This document shows positions 33,423 to 41,951 of a DNA stretch of 52,610 bases, piece by piece (within the stretch, counting starts at the first letter, position 1; every line of letters begins with the position of its first letter). Source of the DNA: Salinivirgaceae bacterium. Lineage in GTDB: Bacteria; Bacteroidota; Bacteroidia; Bacteroidales; SZUA-534. Location of the stretch: contig JAFYYA010000106.1 in assembly GCA_017557785.1 (NCBI GenBank), forward strand, positions 1-52,610, written 5' to 3'. Under the pieces are notes generated by a model. That model ran no database searches and was not told the origin of the DNA. It saw only the letters and a program-made list of their open reading frames with translations. A program made the position numbers and the translations under genes.

Positions 33423-35696
33423 TCATTTCTTCAGCACTCTAAAACTGAACGTTTGGCAACCCATCTGCCCTGTACCGTCGATGGCCTCAACAATTCCGAT
33501 AAACTCGGTGTTGACATCGGAAGCCGTGAACGGGATTTCAGCCACGCCGTTTTCGTTGGTGAACACTGCCGGCCGCCATTGCAGCAAATTGCGCGGGTCG
33601 GGTGATGGCGAGCTACGGTCGAACGAGTCGGGCTCGTAAAATTCTCGTTTCGGATTATAGCCTTGCGCCCTCGACAAACCGTACATTCTCAGCAGTTGCT
33701 CATCAGTATATGTACGTTTAGGGTAAACAATTTGTATCATGTTGTAGAATACACCACATTCACGCCCAACGTCATCTATATATGTATGGACCTTCAACAC
33801 CGTATATTCCTTACCAGGAATGGGTTTCCCTATTTTCCCTTCACAATAGTTACTTTCTGGATGTGCTGTAAAACCTGAATAATAATCATTAAGAATAAAC
33901 ATTGTATCAGTAATATCATCACGATTAATATGGATACAAACCCATTCAGTCCCCATACCCTCAACATTCGCCAGACTATCCAAATACCCCGTCACTTTGT
34001 CGTGATAGACTGAACGCCGCTTTGCCTTGACGACCACATCTTCAAGAAGAATCACCTTGTCGTCGCTGAAAACAATTTGCTCACCGTTGTCACTTTCAAA
34101 AATGTGGTTTTGAGAAAGATACTGTGGTCGGTCGAGCCGATATGCGTTGATAGTGTCGAACGGACTGGCAAAGAGAAGTTTTGCTTTGTATTTATTTGTT
34201 AACAAGGATTTTAAATAGATATTACCTGGCATTTTTTGCATTAGCTCTGGGTCAATCTCAAATCCGCCTAGCGAATCGGTTAAAATAAGGCAGGTGTCGC
34301 CATTCGGCGAGAATGTTTTGATTACCTGGGTTTTACAGTTAATATCACGCTTGGTTATCTGCATTCCACTCACACCGTCGGTCAGCAGCGGGCGGCTTGG
34401 CGTAGGCTCACTCTCCCAAACGTATCGGCGCCAGCCTTGCGTCAGCAGCAGAAGATCGAGAGCCTGAAGGCGGTCATCGTTTTGAGTATCAAAATAATAG
34501 GTCGGATTGAAAACGTTGCCGCGAATCTGCTCCGAGAGATAGCTGTGCGAAAGAATATTCTCGTGCCCCGGCTGATAGAGATAGGCCTTGTCGAAGATGC
34601 TCACCGCCAGTTCGGCCTGAATGGGGCGGCCTGCCGAATCGGTAACTTGCAAGCGCACAGTGCCCGTATCGCGGCGGAAGTAACGCTCATCGTTGGTGGT
34701 AGCCGTAATGTTCAGACGCGCATCGGGGTTCACGTACACTAGTCGCTCGGCAACGGGGCGGTCACCTTCGAGCAGTGTTATTTCTGCAATTCCCTGTATT
34801 GGGAACAACGCTTTCGGCAAACGGACAAACTGCTGCCCACGTACCATTCCTTCGGCTTCGCTACAAAGCATTCCGTTCAGTTTGGCAACTATTTTGAACG
34901 GGTGTGCCACTGAATCGGACGCCGAAACCAACAATGTTATTCCAAACGGATTATTCCGCACAAGTTTGAGCGACAGCCCGTTACTTTCGATTTTTGGGAA
35001 AGGAACGGCTTGTCCGTCGGACAAGACAACCTTATACTCTTTGCCTTGCTGCGGCGTAACCATGAATTGCCCCATTCCATCGTGTTGACATTGTATTTCA
35101 GCAATTTCTCGGCCATCTTCCAAAACTTTTCCTGTGACATCTTCGGGAAAGCCATTACTATAAGTTGCCTTAAAAGCCACCACCGAGTTGACACCGTAAA
35201 TCAGGTTGCCGCCCTCAGGGAAAAGGTTGAAGCGATGTGTGGCGGTACGTTTCTGAATTGAATCGTCGCGGACGGCCTTGGCCGAAATGGCGTCCATCTG
35301 CGCCACTCGCTCCACAACCCGAATTCGCCGCGGGTGAAGAGCCTGCGCCGTGTCGGTAGTGAACGATGAGCGAGTGTAGCCTTCAATAAGGTACTCGCCT
35401 TGCGGCCATTTGTCGCCGACATAAATGTGGCCGTCGGCACATCCGCCCAAAAGCGGATATTTCTCGCTCCAGACGACACTGTCGGTTGCGGTGCGAATCT
35501 GAAGGTAAAGCGTCTGGCTTCGGTCGGAAAGCGCAAATGTCTGACGGTCCATCAGATAGGCCTTGAACCACAAATCTTCACCGGTTTCGGCAATCTCCTT
35601 GCTCGGCAAAATGTAGACGAAGTCTTGCGTCTGCGCTATGGCAGACATTGCAAGCAGCGCCAGCAGCAGAGCGGATATGATTCGGCAGTGTTTCAT
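33423..35696 (-). CDS. Exported MG2 / alpha-2-macroglobulin-like beta-sandwich protein
   Basis: A protein of 757 residues. The ATG at 35696 opens a signal peptide (MKHCRIISALLLALLAMSAIAQ); the longer frame lies in the leader. The N-terminal region matches the MG2-like pattern (FVYILPSKEIAETGEDLWFKAYLMD ... TLYLQIRTATDSVVWSEKYPL ... PQGEYLIEGYTRSSF). A second such unit is visible (GNVNIYDKAYLYQPGHE-type region: ELAVSIFDKAYLYQPG). The C-terminus has WRPAVFTNENGVAEIPFTASD. These proteins in Bacteroidota lack the thioester domain of true macroglobulins and their role is unknown. It may be a large periplasmic or surface protein. It is preceded by an unusual AACAACAAACAAC-rich leader and is the last gene of the ECF sigma cluster. 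Confidence 0.8.
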   Translation of the reverse strand: MKHCRIISALLLALLAMSAIAQTQDFVYILPSKEIAETGEDLWFKAYLMDRQTFALSDRSQTLYLQIRTATDSVVWSEKYPLLGGCADGHIYVGDKWPQGEYLIEGYTRSSFTTDTAQALHPRRIRVVERVAQMDAISAKAVRDDSIQKRTATHRFNLFPEGGNLIYGVNSVVAFKATYSNGFPEDVTGKVLEDGREIAEIQCQHDGMGQFMVTPQQGKEYKVVLSDGQAVPFPKIESNGLSLKLVRNNPFGITLLVSASDSVAHPFKIVAKLNGMLCSEAEGMVRGQQFVRLPKALFPIQGIAEITLLEGDRPVAERLVYVNPDARLNITATTNDERYFRRDTGTVRLQVTDSAGRPIQAELAVSIFDKAYLYQPGHENILSHSYLSEQIRGNVFNPTYYFDTQNDDRLQALDLLLLTQGWRRYVWESEPTPSRPLLTDGVSGMQITKRDINCKTQVIKTFSPNGDTCLILTDSLGGFEIDPELMQKMPGNIYLKSLLTNKYKAKLLFASPFDTINAYRLDRPQYLSQNHIFESDNGEQIVFSDDKVILLEDVVVKAKRRSVYHDKVTGYLDSLANVEGMGTEWVCIHINRDDITDTMFILNDYYSGFTAHPESNYCEGKIGKPIPGKEYTVLKVHTYIDDVGRECGVFYNMIQIVYPKRTYTDEQLLRMYGLSRAQGYNPKREFYEPDSFDRSSPSPDPRNLLQWRPAVFTNENGVAEIPFTASDVNTEFIGIVEAIDGTGQMGCQTFSFRVLKK

Positions 35697-35728
35697 AATG
35701 ATTAAATGGTTGGTGTTAGTAAAGAGTG

Positions 35729-35752
35729 TTGTTGTTTGTTGTTTGTTGTTGT
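35729..35752 (-). repeat. AAC/AAAC-repeat leader
   Basis: The minus strand carries repeated CAACAAA/CAAC units for about 24 nt, 33 nt before the ATG at 35696. It is an unstructured A/C-rich leader. A shorter version precedes the CotH start at 4253. Confidence 0.5.
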
Positions 35753-35795
35753 GTTTCAATTCCTTCTCTGTTTTGTCTTGCCACAGCAAGTGCGG

Positions 35796-35818
35796 TTTCA
35801 AATCAAAATCATTTGAAA
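35796..35818. promoter_or_regulatory. Perfect 8-7-8 inverted repeat upstream of the MG2-like gene
   Basis: TTTCAAAT (35796-35803) and ATTTGAAA (35811-35818) flank 7 nt, about 100 nt before the MG2-like start and 35 nt after the previous stop. There is no T run, so an operator is more likely than a terminator. Confidence 0.45.
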
Positions 35819-35852
35819 TTCAAGCAATTGTCAATATTGATTTAGGATAAAC

Positions 35853-37028
35853 TTACTCCTTTATAACCCTAGGATTATACTCGAACAATGGTTGGTTTGC
35901 ACGAAGTTGGTTGACATTCAGGTTGGAAATTACCCCGCCTTTGTTATTTGCAAACATCACGTGAAAAGGCTCAAGATCTGGCTCAACGTAGGTGAACGAT
36001 GTGACGGAAGGTGGCATAGGCTCAAATTCCATTAAAAATGTGAGAAAGTCGCCAGAATAGCCGTCTATCCAAAATAATTCGTCCATAGGCAAATTACCAC
36101 TGCCAAATCGTTTGAGTTTGTAACGGTTTCCGCTATTGTCTAAAAGTATTGTTCCGGAATTAACAGCGTAGTATTCGGTCAGTGAGTTTTGTTCATGGGC
36201 AATGGCAAGATAGGTTGCTTCGGGCGTGTTCCAAAGTGCCATTGTGCCTTCTCTAAGGGGTTTAATAAGATGTGGATCTTTGTAGCGCCGCCAGGTATCC
36301 CAGTTGTCTTTATCATATTTTTTGCCCTTACTTATAAAGGTTGGAGATTTGATTTGCGGAACGTCATCGTACTCTTTTTGGGCTTTTATTTCTCGCGTTA
36401 AAAGGTACTCGACTCCGCCATATTGAGACCATAATGGAACTGTATATATTGATATACGTCTGGTGGTTTCAGCCAGTTTTGGGAAGTAAATTTTGAAATC
36501 GAGAACATCGCCGGCCTTGGCTTTAACGCCAATGTGCTTTCTCATGCATTCTGGTTCGGTTCGTCTGATTCGATAATTAACCCCCGTTTCTAAATCAACA
36601 ATGGCCGTTTCCTGCATTGCAAGGAAAAGGTTCTCTACAACGTCGGCAGGCATAGTGAAAAAGCAGTGCATCACGGTTTCATCATTTTCAATGGCCAACA
36701 TCCAATTGATAACTACCAATTTAACTCTTGGACTATTGAGCGTATTCTCCCTCATGCCAGGAAATAAATTGTCATAATATTCGGCGCTGATGACAGGTGC
36801 TTTAACCCAGCAAGTGTCTCTCATCCAACTGTCTTTTTCGTTGTTTGGCCATCTAACGACTTCCCTTTTGTATTCAATATTTTCTTCGTCCGTATAATGT
36901 ATTTTAATAGGTTGCGGACTGACAGTTATACTGCCTCTACTTTTGTACAAAATGGTTTGATTTTCTGATTGAGCCACGGCATTGGCACAAAGTAGTACCA
37001 TCATGCCTATAATTATGATTCGCTTCAT
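35853..37028 (-). CDS. Exported protein of unknown function in the sigma-factor cluster
   Basis: A protein of 391 residues starting MKRIIIIGMMVLLCANAVAQ, a signal peptide. The mature part is beta-rich with many Tyr, Trp and charged residues (ITVSPQPIKIHYTDEENIEYKREVV ... DTCWVKAPVISAEYYDNLFPGM) and ends LRANQPLFEYNPRVIKE. Two cysteines could form a disulfide. No family was recognised. It lies 19 nt downstream of the anti-sigma-like gene, so it is part of the same transcript and may be an envelope component that the sigma pathway controls or senses (inference). Confidence 0.72.
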   Translation of the reverse strand: MKRIIIIGMMVLLCANAVAQSENQTILYKSRGSITVSPQPIKIHYTDEENIEYKREVVRWPNNEKDSWMRDTCWVKAPVISAEYYDNLFPGMRENTLNSPRVKLVVINWMLAIENDETVMHCFFTMPADVVENLFLAMQETAIVDLETGVNYRIRRTEPECMRKHIGVKAKAGDVLDFKIYFPKLAETTRRISIYTVPLWSQYGGVEYLLTREIKAQKEYDDVPQIKSPTFISKGKKYDKDNWDTWRRYKDPHLIKPLREGTMALWNTPEATYLAIAHEQNSLTEYYAVNSGTILLDNSGNRYKLKRFGSGNLPMDELFWIDGYSGDFLTFLMEFEPMPPSVTSFTYVEPDLEPFHVMFANNKGGVISNLNVNQLRANQPLFEYNPRVIKE

Positions 37029-37047
37029 TTTAATACACTTTTAAAGA

Positions 37048-37998
37048 TTAATAATATGTATTGAAGTTTGCAAACGTCAAGTCATTGTAGAACTGCTGGT
37101 AGCAGTCAGATTTATATTCAATATCAATTGGCGCGTGAACGCTGTAAATCATTATTTTAGAATCACCGATGCGTTCGGCTATCCAGAGATAGTTCAGCCC
37201 GTTTTGCTCATCATCGATGCTGAAGAATATCTGCTGTTCAGAGTTGTTGAAGATGTAGCCTGGCGTGGTGTTTGAATATTTGCTGGCCATCAGCACAAAA
37301 AGTCCGAGTACATCGTAATCTTGTTTGACTGGGAACACATAGAAATCCTCAACAAAGTTTGTATCATTGGATATCGAACACTCTGATTTTATTCTGCTTA
37401 CACCTTGAAATTCAGCCATTTTGAAGATGAACTCATCCATTAGAGCCGGATCAAGATACGTTTCGTTGCTTTTTGATGAATTTTCAGCGAAATTGTTGCC
37501 GGCACCATCTTGTGAATCCGCATTACTGGTTGACGCACTGTCGGCAGTAACGGTAGCCGGCTCATTTGCTGCATAGAGCGGTCTTTCCATCCTCAAATTC
37601 GGATTGGGGTTAGGTTGGACCGCTGGTTTCGTGTTTGGTTTCACCTTTGGTTGTGGTGCTTCCAATTTCGGTTCCGGTGCGGCAGCGGGTTCAGCGGCCG
37701 TGTCATTTATAACAACTGCAGGCTCTTGAATTTCAATTTTTTCCTCAGCAGGCGTTTCGGCAATCATTTCCAACTCTTGAGCGGTTTTGCCAGAGAACAA
37801 AACAGCGCTTCCGATACCTGCCACAAGAGCAATGCAAGCCGCAGCAGCCACCCAACGCCACATTTTTATGGTCTTGGGTTCGGTCTCAATCTCGCCCATC
37901 ACTTTGTCGAAGAAATCGGCGGGCACTTCGGTTGCCGTCCGTTTTTCCTCGCTTCGGCGCAGAGCCTCACGCAAATCGTCGTCTTTCATCTCTTTCAT
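37048..37998 (-). CDS. Anti-sigma-factor-like membrane protein
   Basis: A protein of 316 residues starting MKEMKDDDLREALRRSEEK. An N-terminal cytoplasmic segment of about 45 residues carries an acidic/basic helix and FFDKVMGEIETEP. A single membrane helix follows (WRWVAAAACIALVAGIGSAVLF, about 47-68), then a long Pro/Ala/Glu-rich linker (about 85-160: VVINDTAAEPAAAPEPK, VKPNTKPAVQPNPNPN) and a folded C-terminal domain of about 150 residues. This is the layout of membrane anti-sigma factors, and the gene overlaps the ECF sigma gene by 32 nt. No zinc-binding HxxxCxxC motif is present. Role as the cognate anti-sigma is strongly suggested by position. Confidence 0.78.
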   Translation of the reverse strand: MKEMKDDDLREALRRSEEKRTATEVPADFFDKVMGEIETEPKTIKMWRWVAAAACIALVAGIGSAVLFSGKTAQELEMIAETPAEEKIEIQEPAVVINDTAAEPAAAPEPKLEAPQPKVKPNTKPAVQPNPNPNLRMERPLYAANEPATVTADSASTSNADSQDGAGNNFAENSSKSNETYLDPALMDEFIFKMAEFQGVSRIKSECSISNDTNFVEDFYVFPVKQDYDVLGLFVLMASKYSNTTPGYIFNNSEQQIFFSIDDEQNGLNYLWIAERIGDSKIMIYSVHAPIDIEYKSDCYQQFYNDLTFANFNTYY

Positions 37999-38572
37999 CT
38001 TCTTTTTGCTTTATCATTATCAATAATTTCTTTCTAATCCTATGCAGCCTCACTGCCAGTGCGTTTGCTTCGGCATCCATTATGAAGGCAATCTCGTTCA
38101 GCGGCTTGTCCTCATAATAATATAGGTGCACCAGCATCCGCTCGTCGGGCGGCAGATTGTCGAGAGCCTCCTCCATCAACTTGATGCGTTCCTCGCGGCC
38201 TGTCGAGAACTCATCATCGGCAATGTCGATGTCGGCAATCTGCGCCTCATCAATGTTAATCCAACGCAACTTGCGGTGTCTCAAGTGGTTGATCGACTCG
38301 TTGTAGGCAATTCGGCATGCCCACGTCAGAAACGATGCCCGACCTTCGAACGTCTCCAACCGGCTGAAAGCCTTCACGAAAGTGTCCTGCGCCACTTCTT
38401 CGGCATCGGCACGGTTGCAGACCATTCGCACCGTGAAATCGAGAACATGCTGCGAGTACCGCCTCACAAAATAGGCATACTCAGTAGCCGCGGCCTTACG
38501 GTCGCCCGCATTCAGATAATCGGTTACCCGACTGATGCGCTGTCGTTCGTCGATGTCCGTTGTTTTAACCAT
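37967..38572 (-). CDS. ECF RNA polymerase sigma factor
   Basis: A protein of 201 residues starting MVKTTDIDERQRISRV; an earlier in-frame start is less likely. Region 2 is clear: AATEYAYFVRRYSQHVLDFTVRMV, then RADAEEVAQDTFVKAFSRLETFEGRASFLTWACRIAYNESINHLR. Region 4 is the helix-turn-helix: LPPDERMLVHLYYYEDKPLNEIAFIMDAEANALAVRLHRIRKKL. The tail is highly charged (KQKEDERDERRRFA). It directs polymerase to its own regulon, often including its own operon. The gene overlaps the anti-sigma-like gene, giving coupled expression. Genes after it (two secreted proteins) are the first candidates for its targets. Confidence 0.93.
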   Translation of the reverse strand: MVKTTDIDERQRISRVTDYLNAGDRKAAATEYAYFVRRYSQHVLDFTVRMVCNRADAEEVAQDTFVKAFSRLETFEGRASFLTWACRIAYNESINHLRHRKLRWINIDEAQIADIDIADDEFSTGREERIKLMEEALDNLPPDERMLVHLYYYEDKPLNEIAFIMDAEANALAVRLHRIRKKLLIMIKQKEDERDERRRFA

Positions 38573-38689
38573 TCTGCCTTTTAGACAATCGTCCACAAAA
38601 AATATTACACACAAAAAACGATTTTTTTGCGGAATTAGGAAATTTGGCTTTACGGATATAACCTTGATGGGGGACCAAGGATCACGAAA

Positions 38690-38737
38690 AAAGAAACGCC
38701 AAACATCCGAACTGATTGTAATTCAGAAGGTTTGGCG
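38690..38737 (-). terminator. Terminator of the Rrf2 gene
   Basis: On the minus strand CGCCAAAC (38730-38737) pairs with GTTTGGCG (38697-38704), enclosing a second small hairpin (CTGAATTACAATCAG). The stem is followed by TTTCTTTTTT. It begins 26 nt after the stop at 38763. Confidence 0.75.
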
Positions 38738-38762
38738 CTATGCTTTTAAAAGAAGAATTCGC

Positions 38763-39200
38763 TTACAACTCAGCGCTAAGATATTCAAAATCAACCTTAT
38801 TGTGCATAAGGTCGGCAATTGAGTAACTTTCAAAGAAGTTGTTTACCGTCTCATAAAGTTTCTTCCACATGGGCAGAGTGCGGCAAATTTGCGTGCGCTC
38901 ACATGGTTTGGCGTCGCAGCCCAAACAAGCCACCGGTGCCAGCGAGCCTTCAGTTGCGTGAAGAATCTCGGTCAAACGATATTCCTGCGGCGGGCGGTTC
39001 AGACGATAGCCGCCACCCTTTCCGTGGACGCCGTCAATCAGCCCCGCTTTCGAAAGTGCTGTGGTTATGCTCTCAAGATATTTCAGCGAGATGTCCTGCC
39101 GTTCCGAAATGTCTTTCAGCCTTGTGAAGCCCGTCGAGCCCTGCTCTGCAAGGTCAATCATCACTCTGATAGCGTATCTGCCGCGTGTTGAAATCATCAT
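38763..39200 (-). CDS. Rrf2-family transcription regulator with cysteine cluster
   Basis: A protein of 145 residues starting MMISTRGRYAIRVMIDLAEQ. The winged helix-turn-helix is complete (ISLKYLESITTALSKAGLIDGVHGKGGGYRLNRPP). Four cysteines lie in ACLGCDAKPCERTQIC (about 95-110), where IscR and related proteins hold an Fe-S cluster; CymR lacks such ligands. It may sense iron-sulfur or sulfur status. It follows cysK and metY on the same strand, separated from cysK by a terminator. In other phyla Rrf2 members (CymR) repress cysK and sulfur genes, so control of metY and cysK is a reasonable inference. Confidence 0.9.
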   Translation of the reverse strand: MMISTRGRYAIRVMIDLAEQGSTGFTRLKDISERQDISLKYLESITTALSKAGLIDGVHGKGGGYRLNRPPQEYRLTEILHATEGSLAPVACLGCDAKPCERTQICRTLPMWKKLYETVNNFFESYSIADLMHNKVDFEYLSAEL

Positions 39201-39260
39201 AATCCCGATTAGTTATTGCAAGTTACTACTTTTTTGATCTGTTTTATCGATAATCGAAAA

Positions 39261-39308
39261 ATAAAAACCGCACACCGGCAATGTCGAAATATCCGACTGC
39301 CAGTGTGC
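39261..39308 (-). terminator. Terminator of cysK
   Basis: On the minus strand CACACTGGCAGTCG pairs with CGACATTGCCGGTGTG, with small bulges, and is followed by GGTTTTTATTTTT. It lies just after the cysK stop at 39322. Confidence 0.85.
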
Positions 39309-39321
39309 AGATTACTCATTG

Positions 39322-40254
39322 TTATTCTGAGAATAGGCTTGTGCTCAGATAGCGGTCGCCTGTGTCGGGCAGAAGAACAACAATGTTCTTGCCTTTGTTC
39401 TCAGGACGTTTGGCCAATTCGATGGCAGCCCACAGAGCCGCACCCGATGAAATTCCAACCAGAACACCTTCCGTGCGGCCAAATTCGCGGCCAGTTGCAA
39501 ATGCATCCTCGTTCGATACTGTTATGATTTCATCGTAAACCTTGGTGTCGAGCACATCGGGAACAAAGCCTGCGCCGATGCCCTGAATCTTGTGCGGACC
39601 AGGCACGCCTGTCGAAAGCACTGCCGACGATGCGGGCTCAACGGCAACGACTTTCACGCCAGGTTTCTTCGATTTCAGATATTTGCCCACGCCAGTAACG
39701 GTTCCGCCGGTGCCAACACCAGCCACAAAAATGTCAACTTGGCCGTCGGTGTCCTCAAAAATCTCAGGTCCAGTGGTCTCAAGATGAGCCTTCGGGTTGG
39801 CCGGATTCACAAATTGTCCGGGAATGAAACTGTTAGGCGTTGTTTCAGCCAGTTCCTGCGCTTTCGCGATGGCGCCCTTCATGCCCTTCGAACCATCCGA
39901 CAGAACCACCTCGGCTCCGTAAGCCTTCATCAGTTGGCGACGCTCAACGCTCATCGTCTCAGGCATTACAATGATGGCCTTGTACCCGCGGGCGGCGGCC
40001 ACGCTAGCCAAGCCAATTCCGGTGTTTCCGCTTGTCGGCTCAATGATGACCGAACCCTGTTTTAACTTTCCGGCATGCTCTGCGTCCTCAATCATCGCCT
40101 TTGCGACGCGGTCTTTGACGCTGCCTGCGGGGTTGAAGTACTCAAGTTTGGCAATGATTTTTGCCTGAAGATTGTGTGCCGACTCAATGCGGCTCAGTTC
40201 CAAAAGTGGTGTGTGGCCAATCAGTTCGTCGGCCGATTTGTAAATTCTTGACAT
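39322..40254 (-). CDS. cysK: Cysteine synthase (O-acetylserine thiol-lyase)
   Basis: A protein of 310 residues, full length. It makes L-cysteine from O-acetyl-L-serine and sulfide with PLP. The PLP lysine is Lys47 in NPAGSVKDR. The substrate loop [12 protein letters not shown], the phosphate-binding [15 protein letters not shown] and the C-terminal [11 protein letters not shown] are all present. The protein ends in [11 protein letters not shown], typical of CysK rather than CysM. It is cytoplasmic. It lies 71 nt downstream of metY on the same strand; a possible own -7 box (AACTTTTG, 40300-40307) suggests it can also be transcribed separately. Confidence 0.97.
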   Translation of the reverse strand: MSRIYKSADELIGHTPLLELSRIESAHNLQAKIIAKLEYFNPAGSVKDRVAKAMIEDAEHAGKLKQGSVIIEPTSGNTGIGLASVAAARGYKAIIVMPETMSVERRQLMKAYGAEVVLSDGSKGMKGAIAKAQELAETTPNSFIPGQFVNPANPKAHLETTGPEIFEDTDGQVDIFVAGVGTGGTVTGVGKYLKSKKPGVKVVAVEPASSAVLSTGVPGPHKIQGIGAGFVPDVLDTKVYDEIITVSNEDAFATGREFGRTEGVLVGISSGAALWAAIELAKRPENKGKNIVVLLPDTGDRYLSTSLFSE

Positions 40255-40325
40255 TTTATTTCTGTTTTTTGATGATTTCTAATTTTATGTCGCAAGGTAC
40301 AAAAGTTTTTACTTGCTATGCTCTA

Positions 40326-41615
40326 TTACTTCACTGCGTCGAAGGCTGATTTCAAGTCGTCGATAATATCATCAACATGCTCAGTGCCAATCGACAAGCG
40401 GATGGTGCTCTGCGTAATTCCCTGCTCGGCAAGTTCTTGATCGTTCAACTGCGAGTGAGTGGTTGTAGCCGGGTGAATCACAAGAGATTTAACATCGGCT
40501 ACATTTGCCAGCAGACTGAAAATCTTTAAGTTATCGATAAATTTCCAAGCTGCGTCCTTGCCGCCTTTAATCTCGAAGGTAAAGATGCTTGCGCCGCCGT
40601 TCGGGAAGTATTTTTTATAGAGTTCGTGGTCCGGATGGTCGGCCAGCGACGGGTGGTTAACCTTGGCAACTTTCGGGTGATTTTTCAGGAAATCAACCAC
40701 TTTCAAAGTGTTCTCAACGTGGCGTTCCAAACGAAGCGAGAGTGTCTCGACACCTTGCAGCAGAAGGAATGCGTTGAACGGACTGATGGCAGCGCCTTGG
40801 TCGCGCAGCAGAATGGCGCGGATGTAAGTCACGAAAGCAGCGGGGCCAACCACATCGGCAAACGAAACACCATGATAACTCGGGTTTGGCGCGGCGATTG
40901 GCGCGTATTTGCCCGACTTTTTCCAGTCGAATTTGCCACCATCGACAATGATTCCGCCAAGAGTTGTGCCGTGGCCGCCAAGGAATTTTGTAGCCGAGTG
41001 AACCACAATGTCAGCGCCGTGCTCAAGCGGACGAATCAGATAAGGTGTGCCGAAAGTGTTATCGATAACCAACGGAAGACCATGATTATGTGCAATTTCA
41101 GCAATTGCGTCGATGTTTGGAATATCGCTGTTGGGGTTGCCTAAAGTTTCAAGATAAACGGCTTTTGTGTTGGGACGGATGGCTGCCTCAACTTCTTTAA
41201 GATTGTGTGCGTCAACGAAAGTTGTCTCAACGCCAAACTGAGAAAGCGTGTGCGACAGCAAGTTATAAGTTCCGCCGTAGATTGTTTTCTGAGCCACAAT
41301 GTGGTCGCCGTTCTGTGCCAGCGCCTGAATTGTGTAGGTTATTGCGGCTGCGCCTGAAGCCAGAGCCAAAGCGGCAACGCCACCTTCGAGAGCAGCCACG
41401 CGGCGCTCAAGAACGTCCTGAGTTGTATTGGTCAGACGGCCATAAATGTTACCTGCGTCGGCCAGACCAAAGCGGTCGGCGGCATGTTTTGAGTTATGGA
41501 ACACGTACGATGTTGTCTGATAAATTGGCACTGCGCGTGAATCTGTTACTGGGTCGGCAGTCTCTTGGCCAACATGAAGTTGCAGTGTCTCGAAGCGGTA
41601 GTTTCTCTGTGTCAT
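40326..41615 (-). CDS. metY: O-acetylhomoserine sulfhydrylase
   Basis: A protein of 429 residues starting [18 protein letters not shown]. This PLP enzyme of the Cys/Met metabolism family forms homocysteine from O-acetylhomoserine and sulfide. Family blocks: [90 protein letters not shown] with the PLP lysine near 210, and [14 protein letters not shown]. Length (about 430) fits MetY rather than the shorter MetB/MetC. It starts the sulfur cluster metY-cysK and has a strong Shine-Dalgarno sequence, rare in this phylum, plus a dyad over its promoter. Confidence 0.95.
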   Translation of the reverse strand: MTQRNYRFETLQLHVGQETADPVTDSRAVPIYQTTSYVFHNSKHAADRFGLADAGNIYGRLTNTTQDVLERRVAALEGGVAALALASGAAAITYTIQALAQNGDHIVAQKTIYGGTYNLLSHTLSQFGVETTFVDAHNLKEVEAAIRPNTKAVYLETLGNPNSDIPNIDAIAEIAHNHGLPLVIDNTFGTPYLIRPLEHGADIVVHSATKFLGGHGTTLGGIIVDGGKFDWKKSGKYAPIAAPNPSYHGVSFADVVGPAAFVTYIRAILLRDQGAAISPFNAFLLLQGVETLSLRLERHVENTLKVVDFLKNHPKVAKVNHPSLADHPDHELYKKYFPNGGASIFTFEIKGGKDAAWKFIDNLKIFSLLANVADVKSLVIHPATTTHSQLNDQELAEQGITQSTIRLSIGTEHVDDIIDDLKSAFDAVK

Positions 41616-41620
41616 AATAA

Positions 41621-41630
41621 CCTCCTTTTT
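41621..41630 (-). promoter_or_regulatory. Strong Shine-Dalgarno sequence before metY
   Basis: The minus strand reads AAAAAGGAGG, 5 nt before the ATG. Most genes in this window, as in the phylum generally, show only A-rich leaders, because the anti-Shine-Dalgarno of Bacteroidota ribosomes is largely sequestered. This makes the site unusual. Confidence 0.75.
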
Positions 41631-41671
41631 TATGTATTATTTTAAACTGTTGTTTTTCGTTTTTGACGATG

Positions 41672-41702
41672 CAAACATAATACAATTTTCCTATTACCCA
41701 CT
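41672..41702 (-). promoter_or_regulatory. Promoter of metY
   Basis: The minus strand reads TATGTTTG (41672-41679), a perfect -7 box, 57 nt before the ATG. The -33 position 19 nt upstream (41699-41702) reads AGTG, a poor match, and lies inside the dyad at 41695-41711. Confidence 0.7.
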
Positions 41703-41711
41703 ATGTTGGTA
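41695..41711. promoter_or_regulatory. Candidate operator over the metY -33 box
   Basis: TACCCAC-TAT-GTTGGTA is a 17-bp dyad with 6 of 7 paired positions. It covers the -33 region of metY, a repressor position. Rrf2-type regulators bind such dyads, and an Rrf2 gene lies at the other end of the cluster. Confidence 0.55.
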
Positions 41712-41793
41712 GGTTATTTTTTAAGAAAATTTTAAATTTATTAGTATATTATTGATATTCAAAAGAATAATTTAGTGGATTTTTGAGAACAAA

Positions 41794-41809
41794 TGCACAA
41801 TTTTGTGCA
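41794..41809. promoter_or_regulatory. Perfect 16-bp palindrome
   Basis: TGCACAA-TT-TTGTGCA is perfectly symmetrical. It lies 179 nt upstream of the metY start and 186 nt upstream of fabG, so it could serve either direction. Possibly a regulator site. Confidence 0.5.
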
Positions 41810-41951
41810 ATTTAAGTTCAAAAGGTGTAATAAACGATGATTATACCGCCGGTTTGACATCGACAACCATATATTATAGGTATAAGCAAATCGCCAATGG
41901 CTGCTCTGTCGACCAATCGAAATAAATTTCTACTTTTATCGCATCATCGTA

